A stretch of 64,000 nucleotides of DNA from Hydrogenophilales bacterium 28-61-23 (GTDB lineage Bacteria; Pseudomonadota; Gammaproteobacteria; Burkholderiales; Thiobacillaceae), in NCBI GenBank assembly GCA_002281555.1, contig NCGJ01000009.1, positions 44,267 to 108,266 of the forward strand. The letters run 5' to 3'. Positions 8,330-17,161 of the stretch are shown here, one piece after another. Made by a program: the position numbers and the translations under genes. Position 1 is the first letter of the stretch, and the number at the start of each line of letters is the position of its first letter. The notes beneath the pieces are model-generated. The model saw nothing but the letters and a program-made list of their open reading frames with translations. It had not been told where the DNA came from and did not search any database.

Positions 8330-10096
8330 TCATGTCTTGCGCGCGAGCGTGACCGTGAAGATGCCCCAATCGTCGATCCACTGCTCCAGCTTCTCGAAAC
8401 CGGCACTGTCCACCAGCGCATCCATCTCGGCCTGGGAGCGGCGACGCATCACCCAGGGCTGGTGGTCGCGGTGGCTGGTGAGGGTGCGCGCGATCATCTC
8501 GATCTGCGGATGCCAGGGCTGGCCGGTGTAGACGAGATAGCCGCCCCGCTCCACGGCCATAGCCAGACCGGCCAGGGAGCGCGCCACCAGATCGTTGTCG
8601 GCGAACAACTCGTAGAGACCGGAAACGATGGCCAGGTTGGGCCTTGACTCTGCATCGGCCAGGGCCGCAAGCCCCGCGCCATCGAAGGCGTCTCCCGCCT
8701 CGAAACGGGCAATGTCCGTCATGCCCCGCTCGGCGATGAGCGCCCGCCCCGCCACCACGTTGGGCTCGCTGTAGTCACGCAGCAGGATGGAGGCTGGCCG
8801 ACTGGGCAATTGGCCCGCCGCATCCAGCACATAACGACCGTGGCCGGCCGCGATGTCCAGCATGCGCACCGACCGGCCGGCCTGGCCCAGGGCTTGCGCC
8901 CCCGCCGCGATGGCCCGGCCGAGATGCCGCTTGCGCACCCGGATGCCGCGCCAGCCGACCGCATCCAGGTAACCCCGGTCGATCGCCTTGCCCAGTCCCA
9001 GCGCGCCCCGGGCCTGATTGCGATAGACATAATCCAGCGTGGCGCCGGAATCGAAGCCGGTTTCCAGGCCCAGGCGTATGCCCTCGGACAGCCGACCGAG
9101 CGTGCGCATGGACAATCGAGTGAGGGCGAAATTGAGATTCTTGGGCGAAAAAACGGGCAGCGGCGCGCGCAAGCGCTGCTCCTCGTCGCGGCTGTAGCCG
9201 CTCCGATGCGCCGCCAGCAATGCCGGCCTGGGCATCAGTTGAGCCGGCTCGGCCGCGAACAGCCGGGCGATGAAGGCGCGCATCTTTTCGAAAGCCAGGT
9301 GGCGTTCCTTCTCGCCCAAAGTGTCGTGGAAGAAGCCCGGCAGCACATGGCGTTCCTTGAGGCTGCCGCCCAGGCGCTGGAAGAAAACCTCCTGCGGCGC
9401 CAAATGCACAACCCAATCGCTGTCCGACATCAGCACCTGAGTCGGCAGGCAAATCGCCTGAGCATCGGCCACCACCCGATCGGCGGCTTCGTACAAGCCC
9501 AGCAGCACGCGCGCCGAGATGTCGCGGGTGATGAGGGGATCGGTCTCGTAGGACTGAATCCGTTCCGGGTCGTGGCTGAGGAACCTGGCCTTCACGTAGG
9601 AGGTGATGAAGAAGTTGCCGCGCAGCCGATACCACAACGCCAGCGCCGGCCGCGCCAGCGGCACGTACAGCTTGACCTTGAAGGCGGGCGCCGTGAGCAC
9701 CAGGCCACGAATCGGCGGCGCGTAATCGTGCGCCCAGGTCGCCGCCAGCACCGCCCCAACGCTCTGGGCGATGACCACGATGTCGGCCAGAGCGATGCCG
9801 TATTCGGCGCTGATATGGCGGATGAACACATCCACGTCCTTCACCGAGGCGGCGAAGCTGGGGCTATCGCCGCGTGGGCCGGGCGATAGCCCATGGCCGC
9901 GCGCGTCCCAGGCAAAACAGGCGAAATCGCCCAGGCCGAGCTCATCCACCACATGCTGGAGCCGCCCGGAATGTTCGTGGCCGCGATGGAACAACACCAG
10001 CGCCCGCTTCGCCGGCTCGTTGCTGGCGGGCCAATGCCGGTAGAACAGCGAAACGCCGTCGTGGCTGGTGAAGTGTTTTTCCCGCGCCTCGCGCAT
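8330..10096 (-). CDS. ynbC: Alpha/beta hydrolase fused to SAM-dependent methyltransferase, YnbC type
   Basis: 588 residues from ATG 10096, chosen because GGGAG lies six bases upstream; another ATG four codons earlier is the alternative. Residues ~1-290 are an alpha/beta hydrolase of the monoacylglycerol lipase type: nucleophile elbow IAQSVGA, Asp in SDSDWVV and His in GFFHDTLG. Residues ~400-588 are a class I methyltransferase with motif I RMLDIAAGHGRYV and acidic RDYSEPNV. E. coli YnbC (585 residues as recalled) has the same order. The pair may deacylate and methylate a lipid headgroup made by the other Ynb proteins, but the substrate is unknown. It is the first gene of the minus-strand run ynbC-ynbD, with the AAA gene and ynbB downstream. 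Confidence 0.9.
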   Translation of the reverse strand: MREAREKHFTSHDGVSLFYRHWPASNEPAKRALVLFHRGHEHSGRLQHVVDELGLGDFACFAWDARGHGLSPGPRGDSPSFAASVKDVDVFIRHISAEYGIALADIVVIAQSVGAVLAATWAHDYAPPIRGLVLTAPAFKVKLYVPLARPALALWYRLRGNFFITSYVKARFLSHDPERIQSYETDPLITRDISARVLLGLYEAADRVVADAQAICLPTQVLMSDSDWVVHLAPQEVFFQRLGGSLKERHVLPGFFHDTLGEKERHLAFEKMRAFIARLFAAEPAQLMPRPALLAAHRSGYSRDEEQRLRAPLPVFSPKNLNFALTRLSMRTLGRLSEGIRLGLETGFDSGATLDYVYRNQARGALGLGKAIDRGYLDAVGWRGIRVRKRHLGRAIAAGAQALGQAGRSVRMLDIAAGHGRYVLDAAGQLPSRPASILLRDYSEPNVVAGRALIAERGMTDIARFEAGDAFDGAGLAALADAESRPNLAIVSGLYELFADNDLVARSLAGLAMAVERGGYLVYTGQPWHPQIEMIARTLTSHRDHQPWVMRRRSQAEMDALVDSAGFEKLEQWIDDWGIFTVTLARKT

Positions 10097-10280
10097 GGCT
10101 ACTCCCATAAATATTGATTGAAATCCGCTTGCCAACGGCGGCTCGACCGCCGCTCAGGTCAGCACGCGCCGTCGGGCGCCAGCGCGAGTGTATCGACAAG
10201 GCGATCAGGCCGGTGTCTGGCAGAAGAGCTTGGAACAATTGAAACGAAGAGGACGCCAGCCGCGCCCCTATTGGCAGCCA

Positions 10281-10308
10281 AATAAAAAAAGCCCGGCATA
10301 AGCCGGGC
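10281..10308 (-). terminator. Intrinsic terminator downstream of the metallophosphatase gene
   Basis: Read on the minus strand, a seven-base GC stem (GCCCGGC / GCCGGGC) with a four-base loop is followed directly by TTTTTTTATT. It lies 42 bases after the stop codon at 10350 and separates that gene from ynbC. Confidence 0.9.
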
Positions 10309-10349
10309 CACAAGAAGGCCGGAAAATCGGCCGGATATTACAAAACCGA

Positions 10350-12431
10350 TTACAAAACCGGACAAGTCTCCGCCGAGGCGCCCTTGAGCGGTTGAATCAT
10401 CTTGAAGTGGTAGCCGGGGGGATTGATGGTCGGCAGCCGCTTCACGGTGAGGCGGTGAATCGGCAGGTTGGCTTCGGTCACCGTTCCACCCAGGTTGACA
10501 CGCAGGTACTGGACCACGGCCTCGCTGACATCCATCAACTCTTCGCTTGGCGGCAGCGTGGCAGGCGCGCCCGGGCCCGCGACCTGTACCACCGAGCCAT
10601 CCGTCTTGACCACCTGAATCTGGCGGCCGCGGCAGGGATTGCAGTTGTTGATGGTGGTCTTGTCGTCCGCATACCAGTAGCCCGCGACCTTGTAGCCGTC
10701 GTAGGCCGGGTCGCCATTCGCGCTCAAGCACTGCTGGTAGGTCGGGTTGGCCACGCCGGCAATGGTCGCGCGGCTGTCGTAGATGTCCATCTCCTTGAGC
10801 GGCGCGCCGTTCACCTTGATGTTGCTGCCACGGTTGGTGCCCCAGGGCCGGGTGGGCAGCGCGAGGGTCGGGCCGTTGATCGGCGTCGGCGTCGCGCCCA
10901 TGAGGCCGTCGCAGGCATCCACGTCGAAGCTCACGCCGTTGTAGCCGAACATCCAGCCGCCGGCCCACAGGCTGGGGTCGGACGCGAACGTTCCCTGCGT
11001 GGATTGCTCGATGGCGAACTTCAGGTCGGCGCCGCAGGCCTTGGTGGTGCGTCCCAGCTTGGCCGCGATGGGCACGTAGTGGTAGATGTCCTCCATGGTG
11101 ATGGGCCAGCCGGCCGGGACGTGGGTGCCGTAGCGGAAACCGCGGATGGATGAGCTTTCGGCGCCGGACACGGCGCTCATGGCGTCGGCGATCAGGTCAT
11201 GCGACGTGCCTTCGACCACCGCGGGCATGTCCTCATCGACGAAGTTGGAGCGATGCAGCCCCACCTCGGTGTAGGCGATGGTCTCGTCCACCGGGCGCTT
11301 CAGTTCCGTGGTGTTGCCACTGATCGTCACCTTCTGGCCGGGCACGAAGGTTCCCGCCACATAGGGCGCGCGCACCTGGGCGACCAGGGCGGCAATGGCC
11401 TTGTCCTCCTTGAGGTCGTCGGTCACCACATGCTGTTTGAACTCCCATTCCTTGATCTTGCCATTCTTGATTTCGAGCTCGAGTTCGCCCACCACGGTGC
11501 CGTCCTGGCCTTGCTCCAGGATCAGCGTCCGGGTGCCGTCGGCGTGGCTGACGACGATCGGTTCTGTGGTGCGCTCGTGCATGTCCGAGTTCAGGATCAC
11601 ATCCGGGGCGGGGCTGATTTTTTCGGCGATCTCGATGTCGCGCGCCATTTCCAGTTCGGAAATCATCACCACCACATCCACTTTCTCGTCGTTGCGCAGC
11701 TTGTTGACGAAGCAGGGCACTTCGGCCTTGGCGTCGGTGAACAGGTAATTCTGGGTCACGCTGGTGCCGACGGCGGCAATGGCGCGCGCCGTGGTGAAGC
11801 CGAGGATGCCGACCTTGACCTTGCCGACCTGCTTGATGCTGTAGGTCGGCAGCACGCGCTTGAGCGGACGCTGCGTGCCGGTGGCGGGGTCGGTCGCCGT
11901 CGCGCCGCAGACCGCGGCGTCGTCAAACTGGTTGGTGTAATAGAGGTTGGAGGCCAGGGCATTCCAGTTCGCCAGCGGCGCGGCGCTCGCCGACCCCTTG
12001 AAGGTCTCCTCGAAGCGGGCCGTGCCATACAGGAAGTCCCAGTTGCCGGGCGCATGGGCGACGTAACCAAACCTGTTCAGGACATCGATCATGGCCTGAC
12101 CGCGGCTGAACAGGGCTTCGCCCGACCCCTGCACGGTGTCGCCGGTATTGATCAGGAGCGAGCGGTCCACGCCCTTTTCCCTGGCTTCCTTGCGCAGCTT
12201 CTTGATCAGGGTGTACATGCGCGCCACGCCGCCTTCCATGCTGTGGCCGATGGAGTCGCTGCGTAAATTGGGACGCGGCAGCAGATGGCCGTGGATGTCG
12301 CCGGTCTGGATCAGGGTTACCTCGCCGCTGCCGGCCAGAACGGTGCTCGGGACAACGCCCGCGGCGGCCGCCAACAGCGCGGCAGACAGCGTTTTCAGGC
12401 GTGCCCGCGCGAAAATATTACGAATAGCCAT
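10350..12431 (-). CDS. Exported SoxB/UshA-like metallophosphatase (5'-nucleotidase family)
   Basis: 693 residues from ATG 12431, preceded by a strong AAGAGGAGAG. The signal peptide ends near VLAGSGE, so the protein is periplasmic. Residues ~50-340 are a calcineurin-like dimetal domain (TGDIHGHLLP, NTGDTVQGSG, APGNWDFLYG); the rest fits the 5'-nucleotidase C-terminal domain. GDTVQGSG...SRGQAMIDVLNRFG and GNWDFLYG resemble SoxB more than UshA. Two positions that carry metal-binding His in SoxB/UshA look acidic here (SELEMARD for SHNGxxxD, NSDMHE for GGHTHD). It may be a sulfur-cycle hydrolase or a phosphatase; no other sox genes are near. It is a single-gene unit with its own terminator. Confidence 0.85.
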   Translation of the reverse strand: MAIRNIFARARLKTLSAALLAAAAGVVPSTVLAGSGEVTLIQTGDIHGHLLPRPNLRSDSIGHSMEGGVARMYTLIKKLRKEAREKGVDRSLLINTGDTVQGSGEALFSRGQAMIDVLNRFGYVAHAPGNWDFLYGTARFEETFKGSASAAPLANWNALASNLYYTNQFDDAAVCGATATDPATGTQRPLKRVLPTYSIKQVGKVKVGILGFTTARAIAAVGTSVTQNYLFTDAKAEVPCFVNKLRNDEKVDVVVMISELEMARDIEIAEKISPAPDVILNSDMHERTTEPIVVSHADGTRTLILEQGQDGTVVGELELEIKNGKIKEWEFKQHVVTDDLKEDKAIAALVAQVRAPYVAGTFVPGQKVTISGNTTELKRPVDETIAYTEVGLHRSNFVDEDMPAVVEGTSHDLIADAMSAVSGAESSSIRGFRYGTHVPAGWPITMEDIYHYVPIAAKLGRTTKACGADLKFAIEQSTQGTFASDPSLWAGGWMFGYNGVSFDVDACDGLMGATPTPINGPTLALPTRPWGTNRGSNIKVNGAPLKEMDIYDSRATIAGVANPTYQQCLSANGDPAYDGYKVAGYWYADDKTTINNCNPCRGRQIQVVKTDGSVVQVAGPGAPATLPPSEELMDVSEAVVQYLRVNLGGTVTEANLPIHRLTVKRLPTINPPGYHFKMIQPLKGASAETCPVL

Positions 12432-12575
12432 GACTCTCTCCTCTTGTAATTTGCCGACCCCGAAATGAGGTCTAGCGTAGGACGTCATGGCCTTGGGCTT
12501 TATTCCACCGGTCCGACCGATGCAGATTGATTACATGTCAAGTAAGGGCTACAGACACACCGGAAAACGCCGACT

Positions 12576-13181
12576 TCAACCGCCTTTGCTTAAAAACATC
12601 AGGCTGTCCAGACGCTGGCCGGACTGAATTTCAAGCCGGATCCGGGCCAGGCCGGCGGAGCCGACGTTGATGCCGTAGGCCCGGCCGGGCGGCAAGCCGA
12701 GCGCGTGGCAAATCGCCATGCGGATGACGCCGGCATGCGCCACGACCAGGACGTGCTGGCCGGCGTAGCGTTCATGCAGGTCTTCGTAAGCGGCCACGAC
12801 ACGGCCGAAAAAATCGGCCAGCGGTTCCGCGCCTTCCGGCCGATTGCCGACCGGATCGCGCTTGAAATTGAAAATGCAGTCCGGGTCTTGCCGCTTGATC
12901 TGCTCCGCCGTTTTGCCTTCCCAGACGCCGAAACCAACTTCGGCCAGACGCGCATCGACATGCACCGGCAGCGCAACGCTTGCGGATAGCTCATGCGCAA
13001 ATGCCAGGCATCGGCTCAATGGCGAACTGACGATGGCGCTCCAGGGCCGTTCCGCGGACGTCGCGGCGCGCATCTGCGCCCAGCCTTTTTCCGACAGCGG
13101 GTCGTCGATCTGGCCACGATATTTCTTGCCGCCGACCGGTTCGCCATGGCGCAGGAAATCGAAGGTGGTGGTGGTCTTCAT
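12576..13181 (-). CDS. Histidine phosphatase family protein (phosphoglycerate mutase-like)
   Basis: 201 residues from ATG 13181. The phosphoacceptor motif FLRHGEP is at the N-terminus (residues ~9-15), the second Arg is in SSPLSRCL, and the C-terminal catalytic His is in VVAHAGVIRM. This is the size and motif set of alpha-ribazole phosphatase (CobC) or broad small-molecule phosphatases; no cobalamin genes are nearby, so the substrate is open. It starts 13 bases after the ParA-like gene and is probably in the same transcript. The C-terminus FLSKGG is normal. Confidence 0.88.
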   Translation of the reverse strand: MKTTTTFDFLRHGEPVGGKKYRGQIDDPLSEKGWAQMRAATSAERPWSAIVSSPLSRCLAFAHELSASVALPVHVDARLAEVGFGVWEGKTAEQIKRQDPDCIFNFKRDPVGNRPEGAEPLADFFGRVVAAYEDLHERYAGQHVLVVAHAGVIRMAICHALGLPPGRAYGINVGSAGLARIRLEIQSGQRLDSLMFLSKGG

Positions 13182-13194
13182 GGCCTGAATTTTC

Positions 13195-13860
13195 TCAACG
13201 ACCGCGCAGCAGGTCTTCGACTTCGCGCCGCAAGGCATCGACTTCCATCACCGCCAGCGCGGCGCGGCTGCCAAGCGACTGGATGCTGGCGCCGAGCGCG
13301 GCGCATTGGCGGTAAGCCGTGCGGCTTTTCAGGTTGGCGGCCAGCATGGGAATGCCGAACTCCGGCAACATGCCGAGCACCTCGCGCGCCAGCAAGGTGT
13401 TGAGTTGCAACTGGTTCACCACCAGACGCGCATCGAGCTCCGGGTTTTTATGGCGCGCAAGCACGATGGCCTCGCGTATGCGCACCGAAGCCCAAAGATC
13501 GAGCGGCGAGGGAATCACCGGCACCAGGGCCAGATGCGCCACGCGCAATGCGCTCACCGTCACCGACGCCGCCGCCGCCGGCGGGCTGTCGATGACGATG
13601 TAATCAAACTCCTCCGAGCGCTTGCGCAACGCCTTGTGCAGCTTGCCCTCCTCGCCGGAGACGTCTTCCACTTCAGCCGGGAAAACGACACCCATAGCGG
13701 CGCCCATGCCGGACCAGTGCAGCGCGGTGTTCTGCGCATCCGCGTCCGCCACCAAAACGCGCTTGCCCCGGTCGGCCAGACTGCCAGCCAGCAGCATGGC
13801 CAGAGTCGTCTTGCCCGCGCCGCCCTTTTGATTAACCACGGCGATGATTTTCGCGCTCAT
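13195..13860 (-). CDS. ParA/MinD-family partition ATPase
   Basis: 221 residues. Deviant Walker A KGGAGKTT at residues 12-19, Walker A' DADAQNTALHW near 39-49, and Walker B YIVIDSPPAA. The short form without an N-terminal helix-turn-helix and with no parB nearby fits orphan ParA proteins that position protein complexes such as chemoreceptors or carboxysomes; a plasmid-type origin is less likely. AAGGAG lies eight bases before ATG 13860. The start is divergent from fabI, with 102 bases between the coding starts. Confidence 0.9.
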   Translation of the reverse strand: MSAKIIAVVNQKGGAGKTTLAMLLAGSLADRGKRVLVADADAQNTALHWSGMGAAMGVVFPAEVEDVSGEEGKLHKALRKRSEEFDYIVIDSPPAAAASVTVSALRVAHLALVPVIPSPLDLWASVRIREAIVLARHKNPELDARLVVNQLQLNTLLAREVLGMLPEFGIPMLAANLKSRTAYRQCAALGASIQSLGSRAALAVMEVDALRREVEDLLRGR

Positions 13861-13902
13861 GATCTTTACTCCTTATAACGACCTTACATGGTAGCGCCAT
13901 GC

Positions 13903-13931
13903 TTAGCCCGATGCAGCCGCGTGGGTATAAT
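13903..13931 (+). promoter_or_regulatory. Predicted sigma-70 promoter of fabI
   Basis: A perfect TATAAT at 13926-13931 lies 32 bases before the fabI start. The -35 element at the 17-base spacing is weak (TTAGCC, 13903-13908). The region is divergent with the ParA-like gene. Confidence 0.6.
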
Positions 13932-13962
13932 TCGCGCGTTTCAAATTACCTGGATTCAACTC

Positions 13963-14757
13963 ATGGGCTTTCTTGCCGGCAAAAAGATTCTCATCACCGG
14001 TTTGCTCAGCAACCGTTCAATTGCCTACGGCGTCGCCAAATGCTGCCACCGCGAGGGCGCCGAACTGGCCTTCACCTATCAGGGCGACAAGGTCAAAGAC
14101 CGCGTGCTGGGCCTGATCAACGAATTCAGCAGCAGTGAAGCGCTGCTGTTTCCCTGCGATGTCAGTAGCGATGAGGAAATCGCCGCCCTGTTCGACAGCC
14201 TGGGCAAGCATTGGGACGGACTCGACGGCATCGTGCATTCGATCGCCTACGTGCCGAAGGAAGCGCTGGTCGGCAGTTATCTGGATAACGTCACGCGCGA
14301 AAACTTCCAAATCGCACATGACATCTCCAGCTATTCGTTCACAGCGCTGGCGAAAGCCGGACTGCCGATGATGGCCGGCCGCAATGCCGCAATGCTGACC
14401 ATGACCTATCTGGGCGCGGTGCGCTCGGTGCCGCATTACAACGTCATGGGTCTGGCCAAGGCCAGCCTGGAAGCCAGCGTGTATTACCTCGCCTCCAGCG
14501 TCGGCCCGAAAGGCATCCGGGTCAACGGCCTTTCCGCCGGCCCGATCAAGACCCTGGCCGCTTCCGGCATCGCCGATTTCAACAAGCTGCTGGCCTGGGG
14601 CGAAAAGCACTCGCCGTTGCGCCGCAACGTCACCATCGAGGAAGTCGGCAATGCCGCCGCTTTCCTGATGTCCGATCTGGCCTCCGGCATTACCGGCGAA
14701 ATCACCTATGTCGACTCCGGCTTCAACAGCACGGCGGGTTTGTCGACCGACGATTAA
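13963..14757 (+). CDS. fabI: Enoyl-[acyl-carrier-protein] reductase (NADH)
   Basis: Last reduction step of each fatty acid elongation cycle, in the cytoplasm. 264 residues, normal for FabI. The N-terminal nucleotide-binding part reads [14 protein letters not shown] and the catalytic Tyr-x6-Lys is visible as [21 protein letters not shown] is the FabI substrate-loop text. ATG 13963 was chosen from the family start [13 protein letters not shown]; an open frame extends upstream into the promoter. It is monocistronic, bounded by its own promoter and a strong terminator. Confidence 0.96.
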   Translation: MGFLAGKKILITGLLSNRSIAYGVAKCCHREGAELAFTYQGDKVKDRVLGLINEFSSSEALLFPCDVSSDEEIAALFDSLGKHWDGLDGIVHSIAYVPKEALVGSYLDNVTRENFQIAHDISSYSFTALAKAGLPMMAGRNAAMLTMTYLGAVRSVPHYNVMGLAKASLEASVYYLASSVGPKGIRVNGLSAGPIKTLAASGIADFNKLLAWGEKHSPLRRNVTIEEVGNAAAFLMSDLASGITGEITYVDSGFNSTAGLSTDD

Positions 14758-14780
14758 GCAACTGGCTGTTAAGCATTAAC

Positions 14781-14820
14781 GACAACAAAAAAGCCGGGCA
14801 AGCCCGGCTTTTTTGTTGTC
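14781..14820. terminator. Bidirectional intrinsic terminator between fabI and ppiD
   Basis: An almost perfect 40-base inverted repeat: 19-base arms (GACAACAAAAAAGCCGGGC and its complement) around two central bases. The GC core is GCCGGGC, flanked by A6 on one side and T6 on the other, so it can end transcription of fabI (+) and ppiD (-). Confidence 0.95.
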
Positions 14821-14844
14821 GCGCGGAAGTTCAAGCCCCGGCGT

Positions 14845-16725
14845 TCACTCCGCCTTCGGCTCCAGCGCGCTCGGCTCGATCTTGATCTTCGCCCGGGCCT
14901 TGATGCCTTCCAGATAAGCGCGCATTTCCTCCTGCGCCAGCATGCGGCGCATGTCGTTGCGCATGGCCTTGATCTGTTCGGCCGGCGGCGTGACCGCATC
15001 GACCTGATTGATCCGATACAAGCGATAACCTTCGGCCGAATCGAGCCCGACATAAGCCGGCAACTTGGCGATATCGGCGGCGAAAATGGCGCGCACCGCG
15101 GCGGACGGCACATTCAGCGGCCGCATGCGCGAAACCGTCATCGGCGCGGAAAGAGCGGCCGGCGCCTGGCCCGCACGCGCAGCTTCCAGCGCTTTCTTGC
15201 CGGCCTCCGCCGCCAGTTTGCGCGCCGCTGTCGCGGCCAGGCGGGCGCGAATCTCGCCCGCCACCTCGGCCAGAGCGCGCATGCCGGCCGGACGATGCTC
15301 GATGACTCGAGCCGAAACCAGCGTGTTGGGCGCAACTTCAACCGCCTCGACGTTCTGCTTCTTTTTCAGCGCATCTTCACTCAGCAAAGCATCGATCAAA
15401 CGGGTATCGCCCAGCATGGCCGGCTGCGCCTTGCCCTTGCCGATCCAGCCGCTTTCCTCGATTTTCAGGCCGAACTCTTTCGCCGCCGGCTCCAGGCTTT
15501 CCGGTTGCTCGTAAACCATATTGCTGAAACGTTCAGCGGTTTCGACAAAACGCTTGGCCGCGTCCTGCTGCTTGATAGTGCGGACGATGTCGTCCTTGAC
15601 CAGCGCAAAACCCAGCTTGGCGCCGCCGACCACGCCATCCAGACGGATGATGTGATAGCCGAACTGGCTCTCGACTGGTCCCTGAATTTCGCCCGGCTTC
15701 ATTGCCCAGACGGCATCGGCAAACGGTTTCACCATCATGTCGCGGGAAAACGCGCCGAGATCGCCGCCTTTTTCGCCGGAGCCCGGATCTTGCGAATGCT
15801 GGCGGGCAAGGTCGGCAAACCTGGCCGGCGCCGCGCGCACTTCCGCCAGCAACTGTTCGGCGCGCGCCTTCGCGGCTTGCTTGGCGGCGGCATTCGCGCC
15901 GGCATCGACCTTGATCAGGATGTGGCTGGCGCGGCGCTGTTCAGGCTCCTGGAATTGCGCCGGGTTCTCGTCGAAGAACTTGCGCGCCTGCTCGTCACTG
16001 ACCTGGATTCCAGCTTCAAGCACGGCTTGCGACAGGGTCAGATATTGCACGCGCACCATCGCCGGTGTCGTGTAGTCGGCCTGGTGCGCCTTGAACTCGG
16101 CCTCGACCGCCTTGTCGCCGGTGGCTTCGGCGATTTGCGGGTTATTGGCGTAGCTCTTCTGATCGAACACCGCTTCGTTCACCTCACGCTGCTGGGCAAG
16201 CAGGTTGGCCAGACGGGTCGCGCTCGGCAACGCAAAAACGGCGCCCTCGCCATAGCCGATCTGCAGCTGCTTGAGCAACAGATCCTGGCCGATCATGGCC
16301 AACAACTCGCCGCGCGCCATGCCCCGGTTCTTCAACCATGCCTCGAGGCGCGGCTCGGAAAACTTGCCGTTTTCGTGAAAGATCTCGACCCCGGCCAGCA
16401 CCGCCTGAACCTGCGCATCGAGGATCGAGAAACCGGCCTTGTTGGCAGCCTGGGACAGCAAGCGCGTATTGACCAACTGATCCATCACCTGCTGGCGCAA
16501 CAGCTTCTCATCCACCTTGCCGCCAAGCCGCTCCTGTTGTTCTTTCAAGGTCTTGACGAATTCGCGCTGGCTGATTTCGTCATCCCCGATCTTTGCGACC
16601 GGCGCCTCTTTTCCGCCCGAAGAAAAATACGAATCGACTCCCCACAAAGCGAAAGGAATGACCAGCAGACCCAGGATGACTTTGGTAATCCAACCTTGGG
16701 AACGTTCTCGAATGGCTTCTAACAT
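14845..16725 (-). CDS. ppiD: Peptidyl-prolyl cis-trans isomerase PpiD (SurA N-domain + parvulin)
   Basis: Inner-membrane-anchored periplasmic folding chaperone for outer membrane and secreted proteins. 626 residues: a short cytosolic N-terminus, one membrane helix (ITKVILGLLVIPFALWGV), a SurA-like N domain starting near residue 45 (IGDDEISQREFVKTLKEQQ), a parvulin domain about residues 260-360 (RRASHILIKVDAG, GEKGGDLGAFSRDMMVKPF, FGYHIIRL) and a long C-terminal domain. Size and order match PpiD. It converges with fabI, sharing a terminator. tRNA-Ser lies about 100 bases upstream on the same strand. Confidence 0.95.
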   Translation of the reverse strand: MLEAIRERSQGWITKVILGLLVIPFALWGVDSYFSSGGKEAPVAKIGDDEISQREFVKTLKEQQERLGGKVDEKLLRQQVMDQLVNTRLLSQAANKAGFSILDAQVQAVLAGVEIFHENGKFSEPRLEAWLKNRGMARGELLAMIGQDLLLKQLQIGYGEGAVFALPSATRLANLLAQQREVNEAVFDQKSYANNPQIAEATGDKAVEAEFKAHQADYTTPAMVRVQYLTLSQAVLEAGIQVSDEQARKFFDENPAQFQEPEQRRASHILIKVDAGANAAAKQAAKARAEQLLAEVRAAPARFADLARQHSQDPGSGEKGGDLGAFSRDMMVKPFADAVWAMKPGEIQGPVESQFGYHIIRLDGVVGGAKLGFALVKDDIVRTIKQQDAAKRFVETAERFSNMVYEQPESLEPAAKEFGLKIEESGWIGKGKAQPAMLGDTRLIDALLSEDALKKKQNVEAVEVAPNTLVSARVIEHRPAGMRALAEVAGEIRARLAATAARKLAAEAGKKALEAARAGQAPAALSAPMTVSRMRPLNVPSAAVRAIFAADIAKLPAYVGLDSAEGYRLYRINQVDAVTPPAEQIKAMRNDMRRMLAQEEMRAYLEGIKARAKIKIEPSALEPKAE

Positions 16726-16823
16726 GAGTTTTCTATCGCTTTAACGGGATCGGAGGAGCGAACGATAACGCGCGTTCGATACGAATATATTATTTATTAA
16801 CAAATACTTATGCGCAATTCAAC

Positions 16824-16911
16824 TGGCGGAAGCGGTGAGATTCGAACTCACGAACGGTTGCCCGTTGCCGGTTTTCAAGACCGGTGCAATCGACCACTCT
16901 GCCACGCTTCC
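16824..16911 (-). tRNA. tRNA-Ser (anticodon TGA)
   Basis: Read on the minus strand: seven-base acceptor stem GGAAGCG / CGCTTCC, a serine-type long variable arm (GCAACGGGCAACCGTTCG region), T-arm GTTCGAATC, and CCA encoded at the 3' end (16824-16826). The anticodon loop CTTGAAA gives TGA (positions 16875-16877), flanked by GGT/ACC stem bases. Discriminator base is G. Confidence 0.95.
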
Positions 16912-17161
16912 AAGGGGGCGCATTCTAGCTTGGCTGGGCGTGACTCCGAAACCGCGATTTCAGCCACAAAAGCTTCACCGCCGTTCCGACTTGTTTGAAT
17001 TCGAACCGCCATGAAGGCGAGCAATCCGCGCTCCGAATCCCCGGAAATTTGATGCGGGCGTATCCTGGATCGCGTTGCGGCGCTCGACCGAGGGTCGTTG
17101 CTGTTACCCTGCAAACCCAGCTGTTAGCCTGAAAATCCCATTCCGAAGGAGCATCCAGAAC

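Noticed and set aside
10392..12266. Long plus-strand frames across the metallophosphatase gene
   Set aside because: They have no ribosome site or domain and mirror the coding frame of the exported protein.
16810..16998. A short plus-strand open frame starting MRNSTGGSGEIRTHE
   Set aside because: It covers the tRNA-Ser gene; such frames are a well-known artefact of tRNA-Ser.
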